64,000 nt of DNA from an uncultured Porphyromonadaceae bacterium (lineage in GTDB: Bacteria; Bacteroidota; Bacteroidia; Bacteroidales; Muribaculaceae), in contig CAMNRO010000003.1 of assembly GCA_946553045.1 (NCBI GenBank), positions 62,001 to 126,000 on the forward strand, written 5' to 3'. A program made the translations under genes and the position numbers. Shown here piece by piece: positions 1 through 7,507 of this stretch. The notes under the pieces were generated by a model. That model did not search any database. It was not told the origin of the DNA and worked only from the letters and a program-made list of their open reading frames with translations. How positions within the stretch are numbered: position 1 is the first letter of the stretch; every line of letters begins with the position of its first letter.

Positions 1-1
1 A

Positions 2-148
2 CTCCGCCCCGCCGACACCAAAGGACACTATCGCCTCATCGGCAAAAACGCCGAGCACACCATTTCCGGCGCTACACTCATCAGACTTCTCCGCGACGGA
101 CAGTGCCACGCCCAGAACGAATCATACCTGATAACCGACCCAAGATAA
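2..148 (+). CDS. C-terminal end of an unknown protein, cut by the window edge
   Basis: An open frame enters from the left edge and stops at 146-148, leaving about 48 residues that end in ESYLITDPR. The start lies outside the window, so neither length nor family can be judged. Codon use, GC-rich with many C-ending codons, is like the next genes, and it lies 19 bases upstream of the following start on the same strand. This fits one co-directional run of short phage genes. Function unknown. Confidence 0.45.
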   Translation, partial: LRPADTKGHYRLIGKNAEHTISGATLIRLLRDGQCHAQNESYLITDPR

Positions 149-167
149 CCCCATATTCCGCCTAAAC

Positions 168-488
168 ATGAACGTAACATTAGAAGACTTCCTACACGCA
201 ATTAACATTCTCGGCGAAGACCGCGATGTATGCGTAGACGGCATAGACTCCATTGCAGTATGTCCGCCTGTGAAAATTACCCCTGCTGGCCGTGAACACT
301 TCAAACAGGCATTGACCGCTAACGTTGTTGTGGAATACAGAAACGACAGCCACGTCGACACTTACGTTAGCGATGCAGACGAAGCAATCGACGAAATGGC
401 ATGGGAGTTACTGAAATCCCTCGCCGGTTACTGCTACGTCGACGGTTTCGACCAGTGGTTCGAGGGAGAAAACGCAGAGTTGATTTAA
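168..488 (+). CDS. hypothetical protein, 106 aa
   Basis: Acidic soluble protein of 106 residues with no signal peptide or membrane segment. The C-terminal part is rich in acidic and aromatic residues (GFDQWFEGENAEL). It sits in a tight run of short plus-strand genes before the tRNA cluster. I do not recognise the family. The antisense ORFs over it are shadows. The call rests on good coding character and the fit with its neighbours. Confidence 0.6.
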   Translation: MNVTLEDFLHAINILGEDRDVCVDGIDSIAVCPPVKITPAGREHFKQALTANVVVEYRNDSHVDTYVSDADEAIDEMAWELLKSLAGYCYVDGFDQWFEGENAELI

Positions 489-519
489 TAGCAGCACGAC
501 TACTAAAAAACAATCTAAC

Positions 520-723
520 ATGGTCTACACCCACTACCTCAACCTCCCCGGCCTCAACGACCACGACCGTCAGCTCGTCGCCGAAGCCACACTCAGCTAT
601 TGGGATGACATCCACCCCGAACAAGCCCAGACCGCCGACGGACGCCGCGCCCTCAACGAAATACAAAACTTCAAATACCGCCAGGAAGACTGCCTCCTCT
701 CCGGCGACAACTACTACAACTAA
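520..723 (+). CDS. hypothetical protein, 67 aa
   Basis: Short acidic protein that begins MVYTHYLNLPGL and ends DNYYN, with no membrane segment. It starts 31 bases after the previous stop and ends 12 bases before the next start, as in an operon. The overlapping 112-aa frame at 401-739 is proline/threonine-rich and looks like a shadow. Family not recognised. Confidence 0.5.
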   Translation: MVYTHYLNLPGLNDHDRQLVAEATLSYWDDIHPEQAQTADGRRALNEIQNFKYRQEDCLLSGDNYYN

Positions 724-735
724 CCACCACCGACC

Positions 736-957
736 ATGACAACATCTATTCTCCGAGCCGCAATCCTGCTTACACTCGCCCTCTCGGCATTCACAACTAT
801 GTGCATGAACCCAGCCACCCCGACAGCACAGACAATCACCGGCGCCATTGGTCTCGTCTCCTTTGCCGCAATCACAATCCTATACCCTCGATGGAGTAAA
901 ACCGACCGCATAATATCAGCTTACCATCGATGGGCTTCAAAAGGAATCCGCGAATAA
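736..957 (+). CDS. small membrane protein, 73 aa
   Basis: Two hydrophobic stretches, roughly residues 5-25 and 34-50, are joined by a short polar turn and followed by a basic C-terminal tail (YPRWSKTDRIISAYHRWASKG). This suggests a two-span inner-membrane protein with a basic cytoplasmic tail. It lies in the run of short phage genes at the left end. A role in superinfection exclusion or in a lysis accessory function is conceivable, but nothing in the sequence decides it. Confidence 0.5.
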   Translation: MTTSILRAAILLTLALSAFTTMCMNPATPTAQTITGAIGLVSFAAITILYPRWSKTDRIISAYHRWASKGIRE

Positions 958-958
958 A

Positions 959-1129
959 ATGGCATTAACTCCCAAATACAAACTCCGCCCGGCCGGTCGC
1001 CCCACCCGAACTTTCATCTGGGCCCCATGCCTTAGCCTGGCTCTGACACTAAAGAAACAAGCCGAAAGAATCACCGGCATGAAATGGAAAATAACCAATA
1101 AGGACACCTCCCATGACAATTCAGTTTAG
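959..1129 (+). CDS. small basic protein, 56 aa
   Basis: This ORF is below the cut-off of the supplied track. ATG at 959 follows the previous stop directly, and the frame ends at 1129, overlapping the next gene start at 1113 by 17 bases. The product is basic, starts MALTPKYKLRPAGRPTR and has a central hydrophobic patch. The tight end-to-start spacing supports it. Function unknown. Confidence 0.4.
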   Translation: MALTPKYKLRPAGRPTRTFIWAPCLSLALTLKKQAERITGMKWKITNKDTSHDNSV

Positions 1130-1376
1130 CGATAGAGCCGTGCCTTACGGCGTATTCCTCAACGACCTTGCCGACGCCCTCGCCGAGAGAATGCGCAAAA
1201 AGGACGAGCCCGAATACATATGCCAGAACGAGGCATTCCGCCGCTTTGGCCGTGCTAATGTCGAGCGATGGCGCGCCACTGGCAAAATCGAACCCTGCCG
1301 ACGCATTCAAAAAATAGAATACAAAATTTCAGAGCTTCAAAGACTCCAAGACACCAAACAAGACTATTTCAAATAG
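1113..1376 (+). CDS. putative helix-turn-helix/excisionase-like protein, 87 aa
   Basis: A small basic helical protein. Residues around 40-65 (NEAFRRFGRANVERWRATGK) resemble the winged-helix or MerR-like recognition helix of phage excisionase-type proteins, followed by a helical tail. A DNA-binding role is inferred from this pattern only. Its position just ahead of the tRNA cluster, at the opposite end of the window from the integrase, would be compatible with an excisionase or regulator if the genome is circular. Confidence in the gene is moderate; confidence in the function is low. Confidence 0.5.
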   Translation: MTIQFSDRAVPYGVFLNDLADALAERMRKKDEPEYICQNEAFRRFGRANVERWRATGKIEPCRRIQKIEYKISELQRLQDTKQDYFK

Positions 1377-1383
1377 TCAACAC

Positions 1384-1454
1384 TGCCGAGTGGTGTAGCG
1401 GTAACACTACGGACTTTGGTTCCGTCATTGTGGGTTCGACCCCCACCTCGGCAA
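1384..1454 (+). tRNA. tRNA-Gln (anticodon TTG)
   Basis: Acceptor arms TGCCGAG and CTCGGCA pair fully, with A as discriminator. The anticodon stem ACGGA/TCCGT holds the 7-base loop CTTTGGT, giving anticodon TTG for glutamine. The T arm GTGGG-TTCGACC-CCCAC is canonical. CCA is not encoded. It starts 7 bases after the preceding stop codon, so it is probably processed from a longer transcript. Confidence 0.9.
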
Positions 1455-1676
1455 CACTCAATAAAAACGGCCCATAGTGGGTGGCCTGACCTCGCAAGGT
1501 ACGCGTACCTCAACCAATACATAGCGAGACGGTAGCTAATCTGGGAGATAAACGCCCCGACGCGACACACACGAACGGACGCTATGAGCCGCAGTAGCAA
1601 GTATGACTTTTAATGCAGCGTTAAGTCGCTGCCCTACATATTGACTCCACCAAAATAAAAACCAATATGGTGTGTG
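1455..1676 (+). other. noncoding spacer with palindromes
   Basis: No credible gene is visible in these 222 bases. Two structures stand out. One is a perfect 14-base palindrome, AGGTACGCGTACCT, near 1497-1510. The other is a perfect 6-bp hairpin, GCAGCG-TTAAGT-CGCTGC, near 1615-1632. Neither has a T-run, so neither looks like a terminator. The stretch could be part of a long tRNA precursor or a structured small RNA. Confidence 0.4.
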
Positions 1677-1793
1677 ACGACTGCATGCGGTGTAAGGTTT
1701 GGGTAGGTAAGCCCGACAACCGGGGCGGCCATTAAGATTACCTTAATTGACTTCGGCTTCCGACCAAGCAGGTTCGACTCCTGCCTGTCGTCC
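1677..1793 (+). ncRNA. tRNA-like element without a clear anticodon arm
   Basis: The 3' end has a convincing tRNA T arm (GCAGG-TTCGACT-CCTGC), followed directly by CTGTCGT, which pairs with ACGACTG at 1677-1683 apart from one T-T mismatch. The span of about 117 bases is too long for a normal tRNA. The interior contains a 6-bp hairpin (ATTAAG-ATTAC-CTTAAT) and no recognisable 7-base anticodon loop. It could be a tRNA interrupted or enlarged in the middle, or a degenerate copy. Confidence 0.35.
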
Positions 1794-1829
1794 TAAACAA
1801 CCACATAGATACAATTTCAATGTTCATGG

Positions 1830-1862
1830 CCGTCTTCGCTGTGAAGCGAGGGCGGTTTTTTT
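1830..1862 (+). terminator. rho-independent terminator
   Basis: An 11-bp stem, CCGTCTTCGCT/AGCGAGGGCGG, with two G-U pairs and a GTGA loop, is followed by seven T. It ends the transcript carrying tRNA-Gln and the first tRNA-like element, and separates it from the next tRNA-like element. Confidence 0.85.
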
Positions 1863-1863
1863 C

Positions 1864-1942
1864 GGACGGTAAGTATTAGCTGGCTGAAACACTGCGTCGG
1901 CGCGCCGACGCAGAGAGGCGGGTTCGACTCCCGCACTGTCCA
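1864..1942 (+). ncRNA. tRNA-like element with the anticodon arm replaced by a GC hairpin
   Basis: Acceptor arms GGACGGT/ACTGTCC pair over 7 bp with one G-U, and the discriminator is A. The T arm GCGGG-TTCGACT-CCCGC is canonical. A D-loop-like AGCTGGCTGA carries the expected GG. Where the anticodon arm should be there is a perfect 9-bp stem, CTGCGTCGG/CCGACGCAG, closed by CGCG, so no 7-base anticodon loop exists. It looks like a tRNA mimic or processing substrate rather than a decoding tRNA. Confidence 0.45.
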
Positions 1943-2019
1943 CAAACCCCAAAGCGATAACAACTTTCATATTTTTTTGTTACGGGTGCTCCCGTCGTGA
2001 GACGATGGCGCCCCTTTCA

Positions 2020-2095
2020 GGAAGAATGGCGGAACTGGTAGACGCGCCGCACTCAAAATGCGGTGGCCGCAAGGGTTCGACTCCCTTTTCTTTCA
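2020..2095 (+). tRNA. tRNA-Leu (anticodon CAA)
   Basis: Acceptor GGAAGAA/TTCTTTC pairs with one G-U. The D arm is GCG-GAACTGGTAGA-CGC. The anticodon stem CCGCA/TGCGG holds the loop CTCAAAA, giving CAA for leucine. The extra arm is short for a class II tRNA. The T arm is AAGGG-TTCGACT-CCCTT. CCA is not encoded. It is followed by its own strong terminator. Confidence 0.88.
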
Positions 2096-2120
2096 CAAGT
2101 AGGATTGTCTAAATTCTGCT

Positions 2121-2172
2121 CATGTTTAGGTATGCCGGCCTCACGAGTTGGGGCTGGCTTTTTCTAAACATG
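2121..2172 (+). terminator. rho-independent terminator inside a larger inverted repeat
   Basis: The inner stem GCCGGCCTC/GGGGCTGGC (9 bp, two G-U) is followed by TTTTT. An outer perfect inverted repeat, CATGTTTAG (2121-2129) and CTAAACATG (2164-2172), encloses the whole hairpin. It sits after tRNA-Leu and before recT, so it insulates the replication operon from tRNA transcription. Confidence 0.8.
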
Positions 2173-2221
2173 GCACACCTGACAAGACAACCCGGTTGCA
2201 AACAATTTAATAACAATCAAC

Positions 2222-3175
2222 ATGAGCAAAGTAAACGTATCAGCACAACACATCGCCGCTCTGAATCCGATGGAAATCGTCAAAGACGAACTTGTACGCC
2301 ATCGCTTCATAGACCTCTACGGAGCTTTATGGGGCGAATCAAACGCCGAAGCCGTCTACGAGCGCGAAGCAATCCACTTCAACCGCCTCCTGGCCGACAA
2401 TGCCAACCTCAAAGCATGTACATCGATATCTATCTTCATCGCCTTTATCGACCTTGCAGTCTGTGGCCTATCTGTCGAACCCGGAACGCGGGCCCTTGCC
2501 TACCTTCAGCCACGCGGATACAAAACCGGCAAAAAGGACGCCAACGGCAAAGACATCTACGAACAGCGCTGCACCCTCATAATCTCCGGCTACGGTGAAC
2601 TCATACAACGCACCCGCGCCGGTCAGATACGCCACGCCGACAACCCCGTCATCGTCTACGAAGGCGACGGTTTCAGCTTTACCGACAAAGGCGGTACAAA
2701 ATCAGTCGAATACACCCTCAACATAAACCACAACTCCCAAAAGCCGGTAGCATGCTTCATGCGCATAACACGTGCCGACGGCTCCATAGACTATGCCGTG
2801 CTTCTCGAAGAAGACTGGCGTCGCCTCGCCGAATACTCAGGCCGAGCCAACAAAAAATGGGATAACAACACAAGAACATACGTCGAGACACCCAACGCCC
2901 TCTACACATCAGGCGAAGGCAACCGTATCGACAGCGGTTTTCTCATGGCCAAATGTATCAAACACGCATTCAAGACCTACCCCAAGCTACGCATTGGCAA
3001 GGGCACAACCTACGAATCCGACGAAGCTCCGCGCCAGGAAGACGACTTCTACGGCATGGGCGACAACCAACAGAACGAAGCCCCCAAAGAGGAAAGCTTT
3101 GCACCGGCCCCCGACACGTCGGCCGGCGTAACCATTGACCCCTCTCAGTCCGAAGGCGACGACGGAATATTCTGA
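2222..3175 (+). CDS. recT: RecT-family single-strand annealing recombinase
   Basis: A 317-aa protein with the RecT signature: an N-terminal helical part, then a stretch like FIDLAVCGLSVEPGTRALAY, and LIISGYGELIQ matching the core annealing domain. The C-terminal tail from about residue 265 is acidic and disordered (DDFYGMGDNQ... ending GDDGIF), as expected for a site that recruits single-strand-binding protein. It would anneal complementary single strands made by the exonuclease two genes downstream, for recombination-dependent replication or repair of phage DNA. First gene of the replication operon after the tRNA terminator. Confidence 0.9.
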   Translation: MSKVNVSAQHIAALNPMEIVKDELVRHRFIDLYGALWGESNAEAVYEREAIHFNRLLADNANLKACTSISIFIAFIDLAVCGLSVEPGTRALAYLQPRGYKTGKKDANGKDIYEQRCTLIISGYGELIQRTRAGQIRHADNPVIVYEGDGFSFTDKGGTKSVEYTLNINHNSQKPVACFMRITRADGSIDYAVLLEEDWRRLAEYSGRANKKWDNNTRTYVETPNALYTSGEGNRIDSGFLMAKCIKHAFKTYPKLRIGKGTTYESDEAPRQEDDFYGMGDNQQNEAPKEESFAPAPDTSAGVTIDPSQSEGDDGIF

Positions 3176-3238
3176 CAAACACTCAACCTGCCGTGTCTGC
3201 TTCCTCGGGAGTAGACACGGCCCAACACTCCCTTAAAC

Positions 3239-4447
3239 ATGAGCAACCAACAACTTATCCCTCTTTCCGACGCCGTAATCGTGCGTCAGGAAAACATCGC
3301 CACTATTGTCAAGGCCGGTCCCGAATCCTACCATATCAACCGTGGTATTTGCGAACGTGGTCTGAAAAAAGGTCAGGCGCTTCTCGATGAAATCTCAGCC
3401 GTAGGTATGAGCGACGAACTCGACATGCGGATTGCCAGTTACCTTTCATCAGCCCGGAAATCAGTAACCAATATGAACGAGCGCCGCTCTTCCGTCACAA
3501 AACTGTTCGACATGGTACGCTCCGAGTTTACCTTACTCGAAAACTCAATCGACCCGACAAAAAAAGACACAATTCCGTTCCGGCTCGCTCAATACCGCAA
3601 CACCTATGCAGCCCAAAAACGCGAAGAAGAAGAACGTCGCCGTCAGGCCGAACTCGCCGCTCAGGAACTCGCCAAGGCCAAAGAGACATACCGCGCTGCC
3701 GTCGAAGAAGACTACCGCCGCTCATTCAACACCCTCGTCAACGGCTCCATCAACGAGCTTACCAAGATGAACAGCAGCGTCACCCTCGACAACTACACCG
3801 CAGTCTTCGATACCGTCACCGGCTATCAGTCGGCACTCTCTGCCGATTGGTATCCGCCATCGGCTGTGCGCCTGCCACACAACCTGTCGCCCGATGAGAC
3901 AAAAGCTATCCGCAACGAGGTATTCCAGAAACTTCTTCCCCAATTCCAGGAACAATTCATAAGCGAAGTCGACGAATACCGCCGAGAGATACTCGACAAA
4001 CTCCCCTCAAAGAAAATCGAGTTGGAGCGTATGGCCAAAGCCGACGCTGCCGAGGCAGCACGGCTCAAGGCCGAAATAGCCAGACGCGAGGCCGAAGAAG
4101 CTGCCCGAAAAGAACAAGAACGTCAAAAGGCTGAGGCCGAAGCCGCCCAAAAAGCCGAGTTAGACAAATCAAATGCCGAAATGGCCGGCCTCTTCAGCAT
4201 GGCAAAAGCTGAACAAGTCTACACCCCAAAATCAAAAGTCAGCAAAAAAATCAAAGTCAACAACCCCGCTGCATACCTCGCAATAATCTCGCTCTGGTGG
4301 CAACATGAAGGCTGCAAACTCTCTGTCGACGAACTCGCCAAAATATTCAAAAAGCAACTCACCTTCTGCGAAAAACTCGCCACCAAAGAAGAAATCCTCG
4401 TAGAAAATACCGGCCTCGAATATTACGACGACGTAAAAGCGCAGTAA
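3239..4447 (+). CDS. coiled-coil protein between recT and the RecE-like nuclease
   Basis: A 402-aa soluble protein. The N-terminal ~120 residues are helical, followed by two long charged coiled-coil segments rich in Ala, Glu, Arg and Lys (about residues 115-160 and 255-320). A small C-terminal globular domain follows, with a helix-turn-helix-like pattern (CKLSVDELAKIFKKQLTFC). Its place between recT and the nuclease suggests an accessory role in recombination, as with the DUF1351-type proteins found in such clusters, but I cannot assign the family firmly. Confidence 0.7.
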   Translation: MSNQQLIPLSDAVIVRQENIATIVKAGPESYHINRGICERGLKKGQALLDEISAVGMSDELDMRIASYLSSARKSVTNMNERRSSVTKLFDMVRSEFTLLENSIDPTKKDTIPFRLAQYRNTYAAQKREEEERRRQAELAAQELAKAKETYRAAVEEDYRRSFNTLVNGSINELTKMNSSVTLDNYTAVFDTVTGYQSALSADWYPPSAVRLPHNLSPDETKAIRNEVFQKLLPQFQEQFISEVDEYRREILDKLPSKKIELERMAKADAAEAARLKAEIARREAEEAARKEQERQKAEAEAAQKAELDKSNAEMAGLFSMAKAEQVYTPKSKVSKKIKVNNPAAYLAIISLWWQHEGCKLSVDELAKIFKKQLTFCEKLATKEEILVENTGLEYYDDVKAQ

Positions 4448-4448
4448 T

Positions 4449-5111
4449 ATGAACCTCAACCCCGATACATACTATCTCCGTAGCGAGGTCTCAAACTCCG
4501 ACCTTACCGAACTGAAAAACATTCTCCACCCCCGTATGCAATTCGGGGATAAAGAAGCCGCTTTTCGGTTCGGTAACCTCGTAGACGCCATAATCACCGA
4601 ACCGGCACGAGTTAATTACTATCGCTTCACCGTCGATGATATTCAGTACAACGAGGACGAGTTTCGCCATGCACAAGAAATGCACAAAGCCCTGCGAATG
4701 GAAGCCCGGCGCGACCCGTTTCTCGCAAAAGTGTTAGCGGAAGCCGAAACTCAATGCTTCATGGTAAATCAGGAGCAACAATTTGAGTATGGCGGCTTCC
4801 CTTTCACTCTCGCCACTCGCTGTAAGTGGGATTGGTGGTTGAAGATGTTTCACTTCGGTGGAGACCTCAAGACCACCTTTGCAGCTTCTCAGGCAGAATT
4901 TGATGAGGCTGTCGACTTCTTCGATTGGGACCGCTCACGCGCATGGTATATGGACATCGCCCGCTCCAACCGCGATTTCATTTATGCCATATCGAAAAAG
5001 AACTGCAAGATTTTCAAAAAATTCATCGAGCGAGGCGACCAGATATACACTCGTGGCCGCGAGAAATACGAGGAGCTTGCTTTTCAGTATTGGTGTTTCA
5101 ATCTATATTGA
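4449..5111 (+). CDS. RecE-like PD-(D/E)XK exonuclease
   Basis: The 220-aa protein has the layout of the RecE-type nucleases that accompany RecT: AFRFGNLVDAIITEP near the N-terminus, then RCKWDWW and the catalytic strand FGGDLKTT supplying the D...(E/D)-x-K active site near residue 140. The conserved helix YMDIARSNRDFIYAISKKN follows. It likely degrades one strand of duplex ends to feed RecT. It starts one base after the stop of the previous gene and its stop is 2 bases before the helicase start. Confidence 0.8.
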   Translation: MNLNPDTYYLRSEVSNSDLTELKNILHPRMQFGDKEAAFRFGNLVDAIITEPARVNYYRFTVDDIQYNEDEFRHAQEMHKALRMEARRDPFLAKVLAEAETQCFMVNQEQQFEYGGFPFTLATRCKWDWWLKMFHFGGDLKTTFAASQAEFDEAVDFFDWDRSRAWYMDIARSNRDFIYAISKKNCKIFKKFIERGDQIYTRGREKYEELAFQYWCFNLY

Positions 5112-5113
5112 CT

Positions 5114-6622
5114 ATGACAATCGGACTTCACGCATTCATAAAGAATTTCGAGCACAACCTTAAATTAAATCCGTTTCCCTATCAATGGGAAGGGATTTAT
5201 TTCGGGGTTAAGCGGAAACGTATTATGCTCGGTGACGAGCCGGGGCTTGGAAAAACCTTGCAAAGTATAGGGATCGTTAATATTGCCAACGCCTATCCCT
5301 GTTTAGTTATCTGCCCCGCCTCGCTAAAGATAAATTGGCAACGCGAATTTGAGAAGTTTACCAATAAAAAAGCCCTCGTCCTCGACAACTCAACGCGCAC
5401 AACTTGGCCCTATCTTCTCCAGATGGGCATGTATCAGGTTGCCATTGTCAACTATGAGAGCTTGCGAAAATACTTCGTGTGGGACATTTTGACCCAGCGA
5501 GAGCAAAGCGGAGCTTGCTCCGGCTTTGCCGAGCGCAGCCAAAATCGTTCTGGAGGAAATATTAAGACCAACGACACGTTCCGATTGAAAGATGTTGTGT
5601 TTTGTCCTGATATTAAACGCTTCCGCTCCGTTATCATCGACGAGAGCCACCGCGTCAAAGACCCCGCCGCACAGCAAACAATCTTCACAAAAGGTATAAC
5701 TACTGACAAACCTTATATTGTCATGCTCTCCGGCACCCCGGTAGTTAACCGCCCCCACGACCTCGTTTCGCAGCTCTCAATAATGGGTCGCTTACATGAA
5801 TTTGGAGGCAAGAGTAAATTTCTATCTGACTATGGCGAGAAAGACAGCGACCTCTCCGAATTGTCGCGTCTACTCTATAGCAAATGCTTGATAAGGCGCG
5901 AAAAGAAAACGGTCCTGACCGACTTGCCCGACAAAACTCGCGTCGACCTACATGTCGACATCAGCAACCGCGAAGAATACGACCTTGCCGAAAACGACCT
6001 TCGTCGCTATCTCGAAGAATACACCGAGTGTACCGACGTGGAGATACGTCGTAAAATGCGCATGAAGGCATTGGTAAAGTTTATGACGCTGCGCTCACTG
6101 TCTGCCAAAGGCAAAGTGAAACAGGCCGTCGACTTCATCAAGACACATCTTGCCAACGATAAGCCGCTTGTCGTTTTCTGCTCCTATCACGATATTGTGG
6201 ACGCTCTCAAAAAGCAATTTCCGAAAGCCGTCACGATTACAGGCCGTGAAAGTCTTGTCGAGAAACAGGCTGCTGTGGATAGTTTTCAGGGCGGACACTC
6301 AAAACTCGCAATCTGCTCCATCAAGGCCGCCGGCGTAGGCCTGACCCTTACAGCCTCGTCTTCCGTGGCCTTTGTGGAATTTCCATGGACTTATGCCGAC
6401 TGCTGTCAGTGTGAGGACCGCTGCCACCGCATAGGACAAAAAGAAAACGTGACGTGCTACTATATGCTCGGCGAACATACAATCGACCATAAGCTCTACC
6501 GGATTATTCACGATAAAAAGTCAATCGCCAATCAGATATTAGGCACTGACGACGATGTACCAACCGACCAACTATACTTTGATGAGTTGGTAAATCTTTT
6601 CATGGGCTATGGAGATAAGTAA
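5114..6622 (+). CDS. SNF2/DEAD-like helicase
   Basis: I place the start at ATG 5114 (MTIGLHAFIKNF), 2 bases after the previous stop, not at 4925 where the frame overlaps the nuclease. The 502-aa product has SF2 motifs in order: Q-like FPYQWEGI, motif I GDEPGLGKT, motif II DESH, motif III SGTP, and motif VI CHRIGQ. The arrangement is that of single-subunit SMARCAL1-like phage helicases that anneal or remodel DNA. Between motifs Ib and II it carries an extra segment encoded by a GC palindrome (5503-5529). Confidence 0.88.
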   Translation: MTIGLHAFIKNFEHNLKLNPFPYQWEGIYFGVKRKRIMLGDEPGLGKTLQSIGIVNIANAYPCLVICPASLKINWQREFEKFTNKKALVLDNSTRTTWPYLLQMGMYQVAIVNYESLRKYFVWDILTQREQSGACSGFAERSQNRSGGNIKTNDTFRLKDVVFCPDIKRFRSVIIDESHRVKDPAAQQTIFTKGITTDKPYIVMLSGTPVVNRPHDLVSQLSIMGRLHEFGGKSKFLSDYGEKDSDLSELSRLLYSKCLIRREKKTVLTDLPDKTRVDLHVDISNREEYDLAENDLRRYLEEYTECTDVEIRRKMRMKALVKFMTLRSLSAKGKVKQAVDFIKTHLANDKPLVVFCSYHDIVDALKKQFPKAVTITGRESLVEKQAAVDSFQGGHSKLAICSIKAAGVGLTLTASSSVAFVEFPWTYADCCQCEDRCHRIGQKENVTCYYMLGEHTIDHKLYRIIHDKKSIANQILGTDDDVPTDQLYFDELVNLFMGYGDK

Positions 6623-6785
6623 AACCGACATCACAACCGCAATCAAGTATCTTGAAGACGCGGCGAAGCTCTACGATGCACTGGCCGCACTGCCTATGCA
6701 GAAAGCCTCGTGTCGCTCTCACATGATTAAACAACTCACCCAAAAATTAAAAAATAAACTCAATGACAAAACAAGACATCATTGA
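6609..6785 (+). CDS. small basic helical protein, 58 aa
   Basis: This short ORF is missed by the track. ATG 6609 overlaps the helicase stop and the frame ends at 6785 inside the HU gene start. The product is helical (AIKYLEDAAKLYDALAALP) with a basic C-terminus. Overlaps at both ends match the close packing of this operon. Function unknown. Confidence 0.5.
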   Translation: MEISKTDITTAIKYLEDAAKLYDALAALPMQKASCRSHMIKQLTQKLKNKLNDKTRHH

Positions 6786-7038
6786 CCACCTGACAAACAA
6801 CTGTGGTCTGCACCGTTCATCGGCCATTCGTGCCGTCGAGGGTGTAATCAACTCCATTTCCGACGCTCTCGCCCGTGACGAGGCCGTGACCTTGCGAGGC
6901 TTCGCAACAATCAAGCCGGTTGAAAAGGCCGAGAAGATTGGCCGCAATATCAGCACCGACACCCCCGTCGTTATCCCGGCACACCGCTCCGCGAAGCTTA
7001 TACTTTCCAAAGAACTCAAAGAAAAACTTAACTCGTAA
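6763..7038 (+). CDS. HU-family DNA-binding protein
   Basis: At 91 aa it has the usual HU/IHF length. The N-terminal dimerisation helices (KQDIIDHLTNN... AVEGVINSISDAL) are followed by the TLRGFATIKPVEKAEKIGRN strand region and the arm with its conserved proline (VVIPAHRSAKLILSKELK). It would bend and compact phage DNA or assist replication and integration as an architectural factor. It lies inside the replication operon. Confidence 0.92.
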   Translation: MTKQDIIDHLTNNCGLHRSSAIRAVEGVINSISDALARDEAVTLRGFATIKPVEKAEKIGRNISTDTPVVIPAHRSAKLILSKELKEKLNS

Positions 7039-7043
7039 TTATC

Positions 7044-7507
7044 ATGGCACTGTGGTTTGAATGTAAAATACGTTTCGACAAGATGATGGAGAATGGCTCC
7101 GTAAAAAGAGTAACTGAGTCATATCTTGTCGATGCCCTCAGCTTTACCGAGGCCGAGGCACGTATAATCCAAGAACAAACGCCTTTTATCTCCGGTGATA
7201 TGACATTCCGGCTATCAAGAAAACCAATATAGCCGAGATTTTCCCCGATGATACCGCCGATAAATGGTGGCTTGTAAAGTACAACCTCATCACGATTGAT
7301 GAAAAGTCCGCGAAGGAACGTCGTGCTGCGGTTTATGTCATGGTTCAGGCCGATAGCCAACAGGCCGCAACCGACAGCTTCAACAAAGGCATGAAGGGTA
7401 CAATGGCCGACTTCGAGATTGAGAAAGTTGCCGAGACAAAGATAATGGATGTCTATCCGGCAAAGTATCTATCCTCAACCAATGAAACAGGAAACGCTGA
7501 CGGTTGA
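7044..7507 (+). pseudogene. DUF4494 protein split by a -1 frameshift
   Basis: The first frame gives 62 residues (MALWFECKIRFDKM... YLVDALSFTEAEARI) and stops at 7232. Reading on in the -1 frame from about 7202 gives roughly 100 more residues that continue the same family: IKKTNIAEIFPDD, WWLVKYNLITIDEKSAKERR, VMVQADSQQAA. DUF4494 proteins in Bacteroidetes phages are normally one chain of about 150-160 aa, so one base is out of step near 7195-7205. I see no slippery heptamer there, so an indel, natural or from assembly, is likelier than programmed frameshifting. Function of the family is unknown. Confidence 0.7.

Noticed and set aside
2122-2598. 158-aa ORF overlapping recT
   Set aside because: It begins inside the tRNA-Leu terminator and runs in a shadow frame of recT with Arg/Ser-rich composition.
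7190-7235. Programmed -1 ribosomal frameshift in the DUF4494 gene
   Set aside because: No slippery heptamer or downstream pseudoknot seen; an indel is simpler.
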